DNA of 64,000 nucleotides from DTYU01 sp040756575 (GCA_040756575.1 JBFLYP010000006.1:57811-121810), one strand, 5' to 3'. Shown: positions 8,535 to 16,821, counted from the stretch's first letter. Translations and numbers: made by a program. Notes: generated from the sequence alone by a model not told the origin.

Positions 8535-9932
8535 TTAAGCGTTAAGTCTCCCCAGGCTGACAAGCATCCGTTTCAGCATGCATATGGCTTCCGCGCGGGT
8601 TGCGTTCTCGCGCGGCGCAAACCTCCCGCCGTCCCGTCCTTTGATTATGCCTTCCTGAACGGCCGCCGCGGCTTCCCACCGCGCCCAAGCGCCGATCTTT
8701 GCCTGGTCTTTGAACTGCGCCAGCAGCCCGTCCGGATTGGCCACGACCACCTGCTTACCGCCTTTACCAAAACCCCGTACAATCATCGCCGCAAGTTCCT
8801 CTCTGGTTATATAGTCGTTCGGTCTGAACCTGTTATCAGGGTAGCCAAACGCCAGGTCGTTGGCATAAGCGGTCTCCACCGCGCTGTGGTACCACCTTCC
8901 GGCCGGTACATCTACAAAATGCTCCCGGGCCGATGTTGTTTCCTCAATGCCGAGGCTCCGGTTAAGGAACGCCGTAAACTGGGCACGCGTTACGGGTCCG
9001 TCCGGATCGACATGGCTACTATCCATACCCTTTACAATACCCAAGCCGGCCATGATTTCGATATCGTCTCTCGCCCAGTGTTCCTTAATATCCGCGAAGC
9101 TCACCCGGGGGTACACATTAAAGCTTTTTGCGGCTTCCGCGAGCACGGTCCCGTCTTCAGCGATCACTTTACACTGAACCGTATAAACGCCCGGGGAGAG
9201 CCCTCCGGTGAAAGTCAAGCTCGCCGACAGTTGCCGGGACATGGTCGGTATGACATTGGCAGCGGAAAGCGGTATTGCGGCAAAAGCCTGCTTCTCGTGA
9301 AGGGCGTTATAGACCGTCACCTCTCCTTTTATCTTGTAATGGTAGTTCCCAGTATTCTTAAAAACGGCAGAAACCTCAAGCGGCTTGCCGGGAGTTATCC
9401 CGCCGGTGCTCAGACCGGTTATCTCCCCGGCTCGTATAAGGCTGCTATCTTTAACGGTCAGTTTCACCGGCACGGCAATGCCGTGAGAAACCATTAACTG
9501 ACCCCCGCCGGAAGGAACGGTATAGATCCGGATCACGGCGTATCTCCCGCCCGCGCCGACGTTGCCGGGCACGTTGATAAAGGCGGTGACCTCCTTGCTC
9601 GTCCCGGGCTCGAGGCGGAAGGAGTTTTTATCCAGTGTTATGAAACTGCGGGCCGTATACGGGCTTGTGTCCAAATCCGGCGGCAGGGCCCGCGTGACCC
9701 CGTCAAGCTGCTGCCCTAACCCCCCTACTTCCACCCGAATGTCTGCAGCCGAATCGTCTTCCCCAAGGCCCACCTGCAAAACGTGCCTGTAAGTCTCACC
9801 CGGCTCGACCTCCATGTCGACAATCGCGCCGCTTATGTTTAAGCCTGCGTGGGCTCTTTCCGGAAGGCCGGCCACAAGAACAAATACAAGACATGCAACG
9901 AGCCGGACGACCAAAGAAAGTCTGTTCAGCAT
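8535..9932 (-). CDS. S-layer-anchored protein: DUF916-like Ig domains plus three SLH domains
   Basis: A 465-residue exported protein with a signal peptide (about 1-29). The middle part resembles DUF916/WxL-interacting or PapD-chaperone-like beta domains (MEVEPGETY, EPGTSKEVTAFINVPG, about residues 35-255). Three SLH domains occupy about 270-460; each begins FxDIxxHWA-like (SFADIKEHWA, FVDVPAGRWYH, QFKDQAKIGAWA) and ends in TRAQF/TREEL/TRAEA. SLH domains bind pyruvylated secondary cell-wall polymer, so this protein should be fixed to the wall and could display the neighbouring secreted proteins. It lies between genes for a small beta-rich protein (10472) and the repeat protein (6575), all on the same strand. 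Confidence 0.82.
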   Translation of the reverse strand: MLNRLSLVVRLVACLVFVLVAGLPERAHAGLNISGAIVDMEVEPGETYRHVLQVGLGEDDSAADIRVEVGGLGQQLDGVTRALPPDLDTSPYTARSFITLDKNSFRLEPGTSKEVTAFINVPGNVGAGGRYAVIRIYTVPSGGGQLMVSHGIAVPVKLTVKDSSLIRAGEITGLSTGGITPGKPLEVSAVFKNTGNYHYKIKGEVTVYNALHEKQAFAAIPLSAANVIPTMSRQLSASLTFTGGLSPGVYTVQCKVIAEDGTVLAEAAKSFNVYPRVSFADIKEHWARDDIEIMAGLGIVKGMDSSHVDPDGPVTRAQFTAFLNRSLGIEETTSAREHFVDVPAGRWYHSAVETAYANDLAFGYPDNRFRPNDYITREELAAMIVRGFGKGGKQVVVANPDGLLAQFKDQAKIGAWARWEAAAAVQEGIIKGRDGGRFAPRENATRAEAICMLKRMLVSLGRLNA

Positions 9933-10471
9933 TTTCCTGCCCCCTGCAATAACACTTGGTACCGTACCTGGAAAAACCTTACACCCGAACAGCGCTTAAG
10001 ACAAAAAAAACATAGACCCCGCAGCGAACAGGTGTTTCAAGAACAACGAAAGGTAGTTGTACCAAATGCACAACTCACTCCGACCTTGATACGGCCCGGT
10101 AACTCAGCACCTCCGTAGTGACCATTTCTACTTGTGGTAAAACCGCAGGTTTACATAATTTTATATATTAGACTACAACCGCGACAAATTGTTCCCCATT
10201 TCCAGGCATCCCTGAGCCAACTACCCCAAAAAAGTCGTGATCTGCAGGCTTCGGCTCATCTAAGGGGATCTCCGAATCATTACAATTCGCTACCTACCAA
10301 TTATACCAGTTTTTTTCTTCAAGCAGCGGCAGTGCCGGAACGGCGCAGCGGTGTTGCTCCTCGCGTGCACGGCCAATAGAAGGATACCGGTATTTTTGTT
10401 CGGGCAGGGCCCGGCGCCTAATATTATTTAACCGCTGGGTTTCATCGTGCTTGAAACTCGAAGCCACCGGC
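9933..10471. other. Intergenic region, no gene seen
   Basis: About 540 bp of lower GC content between two secreted-protein genes. I saw no convincing ORF, tRNA or known riboswitch. A GEMM (cyclic-di-GMP) riboswitch was looked for by eye and not found. It probably holds the promoter of the SLH gene. Confidence 0.4.
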
Positions 10472-10987
10472 CTACACATTATAGGTGGCTTCAAAGTAAA
10501 GGGTTATGGTATATCCGCTGGCGTTCTTGTCTGACCAGTATACGTACTGCCGCACGCTGAAATCCGTAACCTGGAACTGGCCGGACGCAATCGCGCCCGC
10601 ACTCTCCAGGGTGATACTGCTGCCGGCGGAGGTAGGCAGGCTGACGTAAACAGCCTGGTCGCCGCCTTTTACGTTGAGCGGGTCGGTCAGAACGTTGCTA
10701 CCTGAAACCATTTTCCCAATGTTGCTCGCCTGCTTATCGTCCCTTACCGTCAGGGACACCGTTTTGTCCGGGTTGTTTGCGTAAACCGTAATGATCTGGT
10801 TGGCACTGGTTGTGCTTCCGTTTACTGTAAGGGAACCAAGGCTGATTGAGTCCGGCGCGTCGAGCGAGATCGACTCGGCTACGTCGCCGGTGACCGTAGT
10901 GGTATCCGTAACGGCTAATGCAACACCGGGCAAGCCCAGGGTCAGGAGAATCACACAAAATACCGCTATCAGTTTCCTCATTTCCAA
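10472..10987 (-). CDS. Small secreted beta-rich (WxL-like) surface protein
   Basis: A 171-residue exported protein with a clear signal peptide (about residues 1-25, ending ALA). The mature part is Ser/Thr/Val rich and all-beta in pattern. It aligns over its length with the last 130 residues of the protein at 6575-8449: a LDAP.SISLG start, NIGKMVSG in the middle and FSVRQYVYWSDKNASGYT at the end. It resembles the WxL-type domains that partner with DUF916 proteins in Gram-positive surface complexes, but I do not see the defining WxL motifs, so the family is tentative. It is upstream of the DUF916-like SLH gene on the same strand. Confidence 0.65.
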   Translation of the reverse strand: MEMRKLIAVFCVILLTLGLPGVALAVTDTTTVTGDVAESISLDAPDSISLGSLTVNGSTTSANQIITVYANNPDKTVSLTVRDDKQASNIGKMVSGSNVLTDPLNVKGGDQAVYVSLPTSAGSSITLESAGAIASGQFQVTDFSVRQYVYWSDKNASGYTITLYFEATYNV

Positions 10988-11084
10988 AACCTCCCTTCAT
11001 GTATTCGAGTTTGTTCTATTTAATTATACTAAATTCGACAGCACTTGGCACTTAATTTGCCACCGGGCTAAAGTATTATTTCGG

Positions 11085-11120
11085 AAAGACTAAAGTCTTT
11101 TTTTTTCAACGGGACTTTAG
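11085..11120. terminator. Competing hairpins with T-run
   Basis: AAAGAC-TAAA-GTCTTT followed by six T on the plus strand forms a short terminator-like hairpin at 11085-11106. An overlapping pair, CTAAAGTC (11090) and GACTTTAG (11113), is mutually exclusive with it. No plus-strand gene feeds into it, so it may be chance or a relic. The flanking stretch (10988-11393) has no gene that I can see. Confidence 0.3.
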
Positions 11121-11393
11121 ACCTATTTAATAATCCAATCGTTAAAAACAAGCCATACTGTAGCCTTGCAGGTCTGGGTATATTGTGATTGATACCAGAA
11201 TAAACCCCAAAAGTTAATGATAGGCTGTTACCGCAACTAAAACGGCCGAGCCGCGTTTTATTAGACCTATCTTTTTACCCGTTTAACTACGGGTTTGTGC
11301 GCGGGCACAGCGGAATAAAAAACAAAACCGACAGGTGTCTTCTTTCAGCAAGCCGGGCGAGGACCCGCCGGGGAGGGATAATAATAAGTGGAG

Positions 11394-11528
11394 TTAACCT
11401 CGACAAACGTGAACTCCTGTGCGTAGAAAGGTAAGCATCTTCTCTTTGGTAAGCCGCAGAGGATAGAAGGAACCGCGCCAGTCATCGTAGCTGTATCCGG
11501 AAGTACCAACAGAGACTTCTGCCCCCAA
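11394..11528 (-). pseudogene. N-terminal remnant of a DUF72 (YecE-like) protein
   Basis: A 44-codon frame from a TTG at 11528, preceded by AAGGAG, encodes the conserved N-terminus of DUF72 proteins: EVSVGTSGYSYDDWRGSFYP. The family normally continues for over 200 residues; here it runs into unrelated sequence and stops at 11394. This is a truncated gene with its ribosome site still in place. DUF72 proteins have a TIM-barrel fold and unknown function. It sits just upstream of the SAM hydrolase gene end on the same strand. Confidence 0.7.
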
Positions 11529-11579
11529 GGTTTTGTTCTCCTTAACTCACAACTGTGAAAGTTTAAGTTACTAAATTAT

Positions 11580-12401
11580 TTAAGTTGCGGACACCACATC
11601 CCCCACCTGTGCCCTCAAAAGGGCAGCCGCTGATTTGTTTTTTACGGAAAGTTCTAAGGTACCGGCCGAACCTGTTACCAAGCACAACGTATCCGCGGGA
11701 GCTTCGCCGTAAGTCCTGAAGAAAGGGACCTCTGAATTGAAGTAAGCCTCTGTTCTTCTGGCGATGTTAACACGATAGCTCTGGCGTCCGCCGAGCGGCG
11801 GCAGGTTTGTAACCACATTGCCGAAACGGTCGATCGTGATCACCTCGCCCTCTCTCCCGGTCAGGTGAAAATCGAGAGCTACGGAGGGTGATCCGGGGCG
11901 TCCAAGCAGGGAAAGAGGAGTTCCCGCCGCCAATCTCGCTGCGGCAGGCGCAAAGACATCCCGGCCGTGGAAGGTGGGACTTGCAGCCGGTGGCACTTCG
12001 AGCTCAACAATGTTAACCACCCCCGCCTTTTTAACCGCCGGGTAAAGCAAACCGTTATCCGGCCCGACAAAATAATAGTTCCGTGTCTCCACGGCCAGGG
12101 CCTTCCGTTCCGTCCCCACACCCGGGTCCACAACGGCGACAAAAACACTTCCGTTGGGGAAGTATTCGTAATTCGTTAACAGAAGCCATGCTCCCTCGCG
12201 AATATTTTGCGGCGTCACATTATGCGTCAGATCCACGACGCGGGCTTCCGGGCAGAGGGAGAGCACGACGCCCTTCATTACTCCCGCATACACACCCAAA
12301 CCGAAGTCGGTAAGGAATACCACAGTACCTGCTTTATTCATGCAGCGACGGAACCCCCTGGTTTTCAAGCTTACAGGAAGCCGTTTAATGAGGCCGCTCA
12401 T
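11580..12401 (-). CDS. S-adenosyl-L-methionine hydrolase (adenosine-forming), DUF62 family
   Basis: A SAM hydroxide adenosyltransferase of the fluorinase/chlorinase superfamily, converting S-adenosylmethionine and water to adenosine and methionine. Family marks: VVFLTDFGLGVYAGVMKGV at the N-terminus, VVDLTHNVTPQNIREGA, FVAVVDPGVGT and VGPDNGLLYPA. The C-terminal beta-barrel follows with ITIDRFGNVVTNL near residue 195. The open frame starts at 12401, but the family normally begins a few residues before VVFLTDFG, so an internal ATG at 12341 may be the real start (about 253 residues). It is a stand-alone gene in the cytoplasm. The DUF72 remnant lies downstream. Confidence 0.92.
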   Translation of the reverse strand: MSGLIKRLPVSLKTRGFRRCMNKAGTVVFLTDFGLGVYAGVMKGVVLSLCPEARVVDLTHNVTPQNIREGAWLLLTNYEYFPNGSVFVAVVDPGVGTERKALAVETRNYYFVGPDNGLLYPAVKKAGVVNIVELEVPPAASPTFHGRDVFAPAAARLAAGTPLSLLGRPGSPSVALDFHLTGREGEVITIDRFGNVVTNLPPLGGRQSYRVNIARRTEAYFNSEVPFFRTYGEAPADTLCLVTGSAGTLELSVKNKSAAALLRAQVGDVVSAT

Positions 12402-12721
12402 GGACTCACTTTGCCTGCGCTGTTCGAGCTATCCGGGGTTACAGGACTCACCGGAAGTCGGACTTTTCGGTGCATACCGGTCTATCATTAAACCCCTCGC
12501 CTTTATCCTCATTGACAGGCGGTCTTCTATTGTTTAAATGCCCGGCGCCGTTTTTCCTGCCCGGAAGTTTATCTTCAAACCGTTTTAAACCCGATTCGGG
12601 TAAAACCGGTGAACCGGATCGTGTACCGACATTGTGCCGCCCTGAAGTACTGGTCAATATTATTTTCGCCAGTGTATCGGGAAAAGCTATTTGTAACATT
12701 GGGAATAAGGAGGTTGGCCAA
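12402..12721. other. Intergenic region, no gene seen
   Basis: About 320 bp between the divergent SAM hydrolase and sspH genes. It should contain both promoters. No ORF with coding character, RNA gene or clear repeat was recognised. The sspH ribosome site AAGGAGG is at 12707-12713. Confidence 0.4.
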
Positions 12722-12913
12722 TTGAATCCGGAGCGGGCTCAACAGATAATCAACTCCGACAAGACCATTAATGTCCTTTTTAACGGCACCCCGGTTTGGA
12801 TCGAAAGCTTGGACCCAGAGGGGAACAGGGCGACGGTAAAGACACTCGACGAAAAGCGGAAGCTCTTAGAAGTACCGGTTGCAGCGCTTGTCGAGGCTTC
12901 CCCGTCCCTTTGA
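12722..12913 (+). CDS. sspH: Small acid-soluble spore protein, H type
   Basis: A 63-residue protein matching the SspH family: the start is LNPERAQQIINSDKTINV, followed by the conserved TINVLFNGTPVWIESLD region and a short acidic Val-rich tail. SspH proteins are made in the forespore and packed in the spore core. The start is TTG at 12722 with a strong AAGGAGG 8 bp upstream; a longer frame opening at 12470 has no such support. Usual family length is about 59 residues. It is monocistronic, followed at once by the group II intron remnant on the other strand. It supports a spore-forming host. Confidence 0.88.
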   Translation: MNPERAQQIINSDKTINVLFNGTPVWIESLDPEGNRATVKTLDEKRKLLEVPVAALVEASPSL

Positions 12914-12916
12914 GAT

Positions 12917-13187
12917 CCGTTGATCATTACTCCGGCTTCAAGATAGCGCCGGATGAGTTTGAGGATACGCTTATCCTTCTTCGGTGGCAAGGACTTCGCT
13001 TTGTTGTGCAAGCTCATCCCGCTGCCGGTAGCCTCACCTGGGGTTCGTGGTCCTCGGGCCGGAGGTCTGCCGCCGGCTTCCTTCAGATTTTGCCTCGCGA
13101 CGGACACCCTTGCCTTAGGCTAATGACTACTGCTACCTTCGCCGCTCGGGACTTTCACCCGAAAGCCTTCGCCCATGGCGGGCGCAC
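12917..13187 (-). mobile_element. Degenerate group II intron (5' ribozyme domain fused to a reverse-transcriptase scrap)
   Basis: On the minus strand the sequence begins GTGCGCCCGCC at 13187 and runs through typical group II domain I sequence: GGGTGAAAGTCCCGAGCGG, GAAGGTAGCAGTAGTCATTA and GCCTAAGGCAAGGGTGTCCG. Near 12960-12920 it encodes DKRILKLIRRYLEAGVMING, a conserved stretch of intron-encoded reverse transcriptases. The rest of the ORF, the catalytic YADD motif, the maturase and domains V-VI are missing, so an internal deletion joined the 5' ribozyme to an internal RT segment. It cannot be active. A hairpin lies just before the 5' end, as expected for class C introns. Confidence 0.82.
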
Positions 13188-13198
13188 ACACAAGCAGA

Positions 13199-13218
13199 GC
13201 GGCGGATTTGTCCGCCGC
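13199..13218 (-). terminator. Hairpin upstream of the group II intron
   Basis: GCGGCGGA-TTTG-TCCGCCGC, an 8-bp stem with a 4-base loop, ending 11 bp before the intron 5' end. Class C group II introns insert just after terminator stem-loops, so this is probably the original target. Confidence 0.55.
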
Positions 13219-13350
13219 CCGGCGTAGTAGTCAGGAATCAAGCCTTAGAGTAAATCTTCCGCGATTAAAAAAAGGGAGGAGTTGTAGGCATTTCCTCCCG
13301 CGCCCTGCTTTACACTGTACGCCACTTTAGGGCTGGCGCTCGCTCTGCGT

Positions 13351-14217
13351 TCATGTAACCGGGAAGTATTTCATCTCTTTGACGATACCCTGTTGGATCT
13401 CGTCACTGAGCACGTAATCGATAAACGCCTTTACCACGGGCTTCGGCTTGCCCTTCGTGTACATGTGACCGTAGGACCGGAACGGGTACTTGCCGCTGGC
13501 GATATCCTCTTCGGTCGGCGCCGCGCCGTCGATTTTGATCATCTTTACCTTGTTATCGAGGTATGCGATACCAAGGTAGCTGATGGCTCCCGCCGTTTCG
13601 CTGACAATCCTGTGGACGGTACCGGAGGAATCCTGCTCGGCGTCGCCCTTGGTCTCTTCCGTTCCGTCCATGACGTACTTCTTAAAAGTTGCCCTGGTTC
13701 CGGAGCCCTTCGCCCGATTGACCAAAAAGATTTTTTGGTCCTTGCCGCCGACTTCCTTCCAATTGGTTATCTTGCCCGTAAAAATATCCTGGATCTGCTG
13801 CTTCGTAAGGCTGTCCACCCCTACGCCCGGGTTGGCCACTACGGCGAAAGCCTGTATGATAACCTTGTGGTCGACGAGTTGCGCCGCGTCAATACCCTCC
13901 TTCTCCTCGGCGAAGATATCGGAGTTACCGATGTCACATGCGCCTTGGCTCACCTGGCTCAACCCGGTGCCGCTACCGCCGCCCTGCACCGTAATCTGGA
14001 CATCCGGATTCTTCTCCATAAACTTATTTGCCGCTTCCTCGATAAGCGGCTGCATCGCCGTGGAGCCGACTACCGTAATCGTACCGGAAAGCTTTTCCCC
14101 CTCTGTTTGCGGTGTTTCGCCGGTTTTCTGCTGTTTACCGCACCCGGCTGCTGCCATCAGGGTAATCATAATAATCGCCAAAGCTACACCAAGCCATGTT
14201 CTTTTATGCACATGCAA
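13351..14217 (-). CDS. pstS: Phosphate ABC transporter substrate-binding lipoprotein
   Basis: A 288-residue PstS-type periplasmic-binding lipoprotein. The signal peptide ends in a lipobox with Cys near residue 26 (MAAAGCGKQ). Family motifs include TITVVGSTAMQPLIEEAA near residue 50, VQGGGSGTGLSQV for phosphate binding, NSDIFAEEKEG, VNRAKGSGTRATF and SYLGIAYLDN. It binds phosphate and passes it to PstC/PstA. The permease and ATPase genes that usually follow are absent; upstream on the same strand lies only a broken PhoB-like receiver. The gene may serve elsewhere-encoded Pst components or be a remnant of a pho cluster. Start ATG at 14217. Confidence 0.93.
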   Translation of the reverse strand: MHVHKRTWLGVALAIIMITLMAAAGCGKQQKTGETPQTEGEKLSGTITVVGSTAMQPLIEEAANKFMEKNPDVQITVQGGGSGTGLSQVSQGACDIGNSDIFAEEKEGIDAAQLVDHKVIIQAFAVVANPGVGVDSLTKQQIQDIFTGKITNWKEVGGKDQKIFLVNRAKGSGTRATFKKYVMDGTEETKGDAEQDSSGTVHRIVSETAGAISYLGIAYLDNKVKMIKIDGAAPTEEDIASGKYPFRSYGHMYTKGKPKPVVKAFIDYVLSDEIQQGIVKEMKYFPVT

Positions 14218-14358
14218 CAGAGTTCCCCCCTTTTAATAATGCGTTGAATTATAACCGGCGTGAACTAACAGATCGGTATTTGACCCTGAAAACTCCCCCT
14301 TCCTGATGTCATATTTCCTCCGTTACCATAACTATATCCGTCCTTTGTTAAGAGAACG

Positions 14359-14632
14359 TTACCCAACGGTTAAAGCTGTGTTAAATCTAATAAACGTCCT
14401 CCGGAATTTCAGCATTACCACTGGAATTTGCGCACTGTGCGGGTCGGCCTTGAGCCTTTTACAGACGTCCCAACCGTCCAAACCGGGCAGCATCAGGTCA
14501 AGAACGATCAGGTCCGGACGCTTTTCACGCGCATACCTGCGGTAACCACTGAAAACCCTCTTTTTCAAGATTAAATTTCAGCGACTCGCATATCGATGCC
14601 TCATCATCTACTATCAGGGCTGAAGCAGCCAT
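14359..14632 (-). pseudogene. PhoB/PhoP-type response regulator receiver, frameshifted and truncated
   Basis: The minus strand from ATG 14632 encodes MAASALIVDDEASICESL and on to EGFQW, a receiver-domain start with the acidic pair DD. After a small deletion and frame change it continues as YAREKRPDLIVLDLMLPGLD with the phosphoacceptor Asp, then CKRLKADPHSAQIPVVML, and then breaks off. The DNA-binding domain is gone. It resembles PhoB/PhoP receivers and lies upstream of pstS, so a phosphate regulator was probably lost here. It cannot act as a transcription factor. Confidence 0.8.
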
Positions 14633-14911
14633 AAAGCTTCACTTGCACCTTTGGGCTGTGAAGATAAGCGGGGACCTTACAACATCACCTCCACTTCGTT
14701 GCGCACTCTTCATCTGATAAATCTGTGGGATATTACTGCTGAGATAGAGGGAGGTGGCTTTGTTCGATTGTCGGGAGCAAAAGACACCCTCAGGAGGAAA
14801 TCGCGGATTTCCTGTGATCCCACACCCTATCACCTGGTTCGATAAGGCTTTAAGAACACCTCTTCTCTTCTGTGGTAAAATAGACGCAAAGTCCGCAGTG
14901 AAAAGGGCGCG

Positions 14912-14992
14912 GTGAGATTGACCGGGTACCGCTTCCTGGTGGCAATTAAAAAAGCCGACGGCAACTACTCCGCTTATTCGCCGGCACCGTAA
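14912..14992 (+). pseudogene. HicB-like antitoxin N-terminal remnant
   Basis: Twenty-six codons from GTG encode GYRFLVAIKKADGNYSAYSP, which fits the start of HicB-family antitoxins, and then stop. The rest of the domain is missing. It lies in an otherwise empty stretch (14640-15160) just outside the left integrative-element border; two other short frames there look random. Confidence 0.4.
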
Positions 14993-15162
14993 GACCTCTC
15001 ACAAGCGCGTTCGTCAACGCCGTCCGTGAAAACCCGAACCCAGCTCAGAAGCTGACCTAATCGCAACCGCTCCTTCCCATCTTTTAGCTCATCCAGGACG
15101 GGAAATGCCCGGAAACAAAGGGGATTTAGAGGACTACCGGTTGCCTCCCTCCATAAATTTAA

Positions 15163-15193
15163 AAACCCGCAAACCATTGCGGTAAGCGGGTTT
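15163..15193 (-). terminator. Terminator next to the tRNA-Arg fragment
   Basis: AAACCCGC at 15163 pairs with GCGGGTTT at 15186. Reading on the minus strand it lies just after the tRNA 3' fragment and is followed by T-rich sequence. A similar hairpin sits beside the second tRNA fragment at 50511. Confidence 0.65.
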
Positions 15194-15206
15194 CAGGTTT
15201 CCCTTC

Positions 15207-15229
15207 TGGTGTGCCCGGCAGGAATCGAA
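15207..15229 (-). other. att site 1: 3' end of a tRNA-Arg gene
   Basis: On the minus strand this 23-bp stretch reads as the T-loop (TTCGATT), T-stem, acceptor 3' strand and CCA of a tRNA whose acceptor would be GCGCCCG, as in tRNA-Arg. Only the 3' end is present. It lies 27 bp from the end of the integrase gene. A copy identical at 22 of 23 positions lies at 50555, also beside an integrase. This is the usual layout of an attachment site of tRNA-targeting elements. Confidence 0.7.
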
Positions 15230-15256
15230 GAAATCGGACCCTGCCGCAAACCCGCT

Positions 15257-16381
15257 TCAGTCCTTTGTTTCCCGCTTTTGGTGTGCCTCTTGGTGTGCCT
15301 CCAGCACCTCGGCCACGTTTCTTCCCCGCCGCACCGCGTGGGCGTAGATGGCCGCCGTGGTGGCCGGGCTGGAGTGCCCCAGGAAAGCGGACACTGCCGC
15401 CAGCGAAACCCCGGCGTCCAGCAGGATCGACCCCGCCGTGTGGCGCAGGTCGTGCACGCGCATCCGGGGCAGGCCGGCCTTCTTGAGCGCCCGGACAAGG
15501 GTGCGCCGCACGAGGTCCTCGCCCAAAGGCCGGTGGCCGGGGCCGAAGACCGGAGCGTTGTCCCGCCGCAAGGGTGACACTTTCTCTTTCGCCGCCGCCT
15601 TCCGATGCTCCTCCAACATCCGCAGGGTCTCCGAATCCAGGGTCAAGGTGCGCCTGGACGCCGGGGTCTTTGGTCCCTCTCCGTCCTTCTTGAACTTCCG
15701 GTTCCTGCTGTCCGCGCTGTGCCGGATGGTGACCGTCCCTTTTTCAAGGTCGATGTCCGACCACCTCAGCCCTAAAAGCTCCCCGAGCCGCATCCCGGTT
15801 AGGAGCAGCATCCGCACCGCCAAACCCTGCCGGTAGCCCTTCAAGATCTCCAGCAAGCGCCCCGCCTCCTCGGGACTTAAGACGGGTCTGGCCCGCCGGG
15901 GCGCTTTAGGCGTCCGCAGGCCCACCGTAGGGTCCGACGGTAGGTAGCCCCACGCGACGGCCTGCCGCAGCGCGGTCTTCAAGGTCCCGACGATCTTCCG
16001 CGCCGAGCAGGGCAGTTCCTCAAACAGCCCCGCCAGCGCCTCCTGGAGGACGCCTGCCGTCAGGCCATAGAGCGGTAAGCGCCCGACGTGCGGCTTGAGC
16101 CGCCGCACGTGCCATTCATAAGTCTGCCAGGTCCTCTCCGATACCGCGGGCGGCTTATTCTGTTCCAGCCATAAGTCCAGGTACTCCCCTAACTTCATCG
16201 CGACCCGCGAAGGTCCGGTGCGGAGCTTTAGTTCTACCTCCAGTTCGGCAGCGCGGAGCTTCGCCTGCGAGAGTGTGCCCCGGAACCCCTCCCGGTGGTA
16301 CTGGCGCTTCCCGTCCGGGCCGCGCCCCACATACACCAGGATCAAGTAGCGGTTTGGTCCTTTCCTCCTAACTTCCGCCAA
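15257..16381 (-). CDS. Tyrosine integrase of element 1
   Basis: A 374-residue tyrosine recombinase of the phage/ICE integrase class. It has an N-terminal arm-type DNA-binding domain (about 1-55), a core-binding SAM-like domain (about 65-150) and a catalytic domain (170-360). The catalytic residues are visible: Arg in TGMRLGELLGL, His-x-x-Arg in VHDLRHTAGS, His in LGHSSPATT and the nucleophile Tyr in IYAHAV. The C-terminus ends in a repeat AHQEAHQK, encoded by 12-bp DNA repeats. It is followed by att site 1 and preceded by an excisionase gene. It is closely similar in layout to the integrase at 50617. Confidence 0.93.
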   Translation of the reverse strand: MAEVRRKGPNRYLILVYVGRGPDGKRQYHREGFRGTLSQAKLRAAELEVELKLRTGPSRVAMKLGEYLDLWLEQNKPPAVSERTWQTYEWHVRRLKPHVGRLPLYGLTAGVLQEALAGLFEELPCSARKIVGTLKTALRQAVAWGYLPSDPTVGLRTPKAPRRARPVLSPEEAGRLLEILKGYRQGLAVRMLLLTGMRLGELLGLRWSDIDLEKGTVTIRHSADSRNRKFKKDGEGPKTPASRRTLTLDSETLRMLEEHRKAAAKEKVSPLRRDNAPVFGPGHRPLGEDLVRRTLVRALKKAGLPRMRVHDLRHTAGSILLDAGVSLAAVSAFLGHSSPATTAAIYAHAVRRGRNVAEVLEAHQEAHQKRETKD

Positions 16382-16423
16382 TTAAAAACCACCTCCAAAA
16401 GAGGAAAGGACCCGGCGGTGGCA

Positions 16424-16606
16424 TTACTTCGCCACGCACCGGGCCGTTTCCTGCCGGATAAACTCCTCTAATGCCTCCCTGGAAATACGAAGCCTGCGCT
16501 CAGACAGCTTCAGCGCATGGAGCCGCCCCTGAGCCACCAGCTCGTAGACGTAACCCTTCTTGACGCGCAGCATCTTAGCCACTTCCGACACGGTGTAAAA
16601 CTGCAC
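16424..16606 (-). CDS. Excisionase/MerR-like HTH_17 protein of element 1
   Basis: A small DNA-binding protein of about 60 residues: VQFYTVSEVAKMLRVKKGYV, then YELVAQGRLHALKL and a basic end. This is the helix-turn-helix excisionase-type domain that controls integrase direction. The frame is open from 16705, but a GTG at 16606 fits because GGAGG lies 11 bp upstream and the copy in element 2 (51811-51987) starts at the same place. It is directly upstream of the integrase (gap 42 bp) and downstream of an intrinsic terminator at 16635, so the pair is insulated from the genes upstream. Confidence 0.85.
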   Translation of the reverse strand: MQFYTVSEVAKMLRVKKGYVYELVAQGRLHALKLSERRLRISREALEEFIRQETARCVAK

Positions 16607-16634
16607 GGCGCATATCACCTCCCGAAAAAGAAAA

Positions 16635-16656
16635 AGCGCGGGTTCAATCCCGCGCT
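16635..16656 (-). terminator. Intrinsic terminator before the excisionase
   Basis: AGCGCGGG-TTCAAT-CCCGCGCT, an 8-bp stem followed on the minus strand by TTTTTCTTTTT. It insulates the excisionase/integrase pair. The same hairpin type is found at 52021 in element 2. Confidence 0.8.
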
Positions 16657-16821
16657 CCGTACCAGGCTTACCTACACTAATAGGATTAAGCCTTTTGTAA
16701 ATCAAGGACTGCTTTCAGAGACCCACCTGCTAGGCTTGTCAGTCGGTTTACACTTTACTCCCTGGCTTACTACCGACCAGGCCATGCTAGACCGGAAGCC
16801 TTTCTTTTTTTCCTGGAGGAC

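Noticed and set aside
9933..11393. Possible GEMM/cyclic-di-GMP riboswitch upstream of the surface genes
   Set aside because: The conserved core bases were looked for on both strands and not found.
16635..16656. Hairpin loop GGTTCAATCCC resembling a tRNA T-arm
   Set aside because: No D-arm, anticodon arm or acceptor around it, and a T-run follows; it is a terminator.
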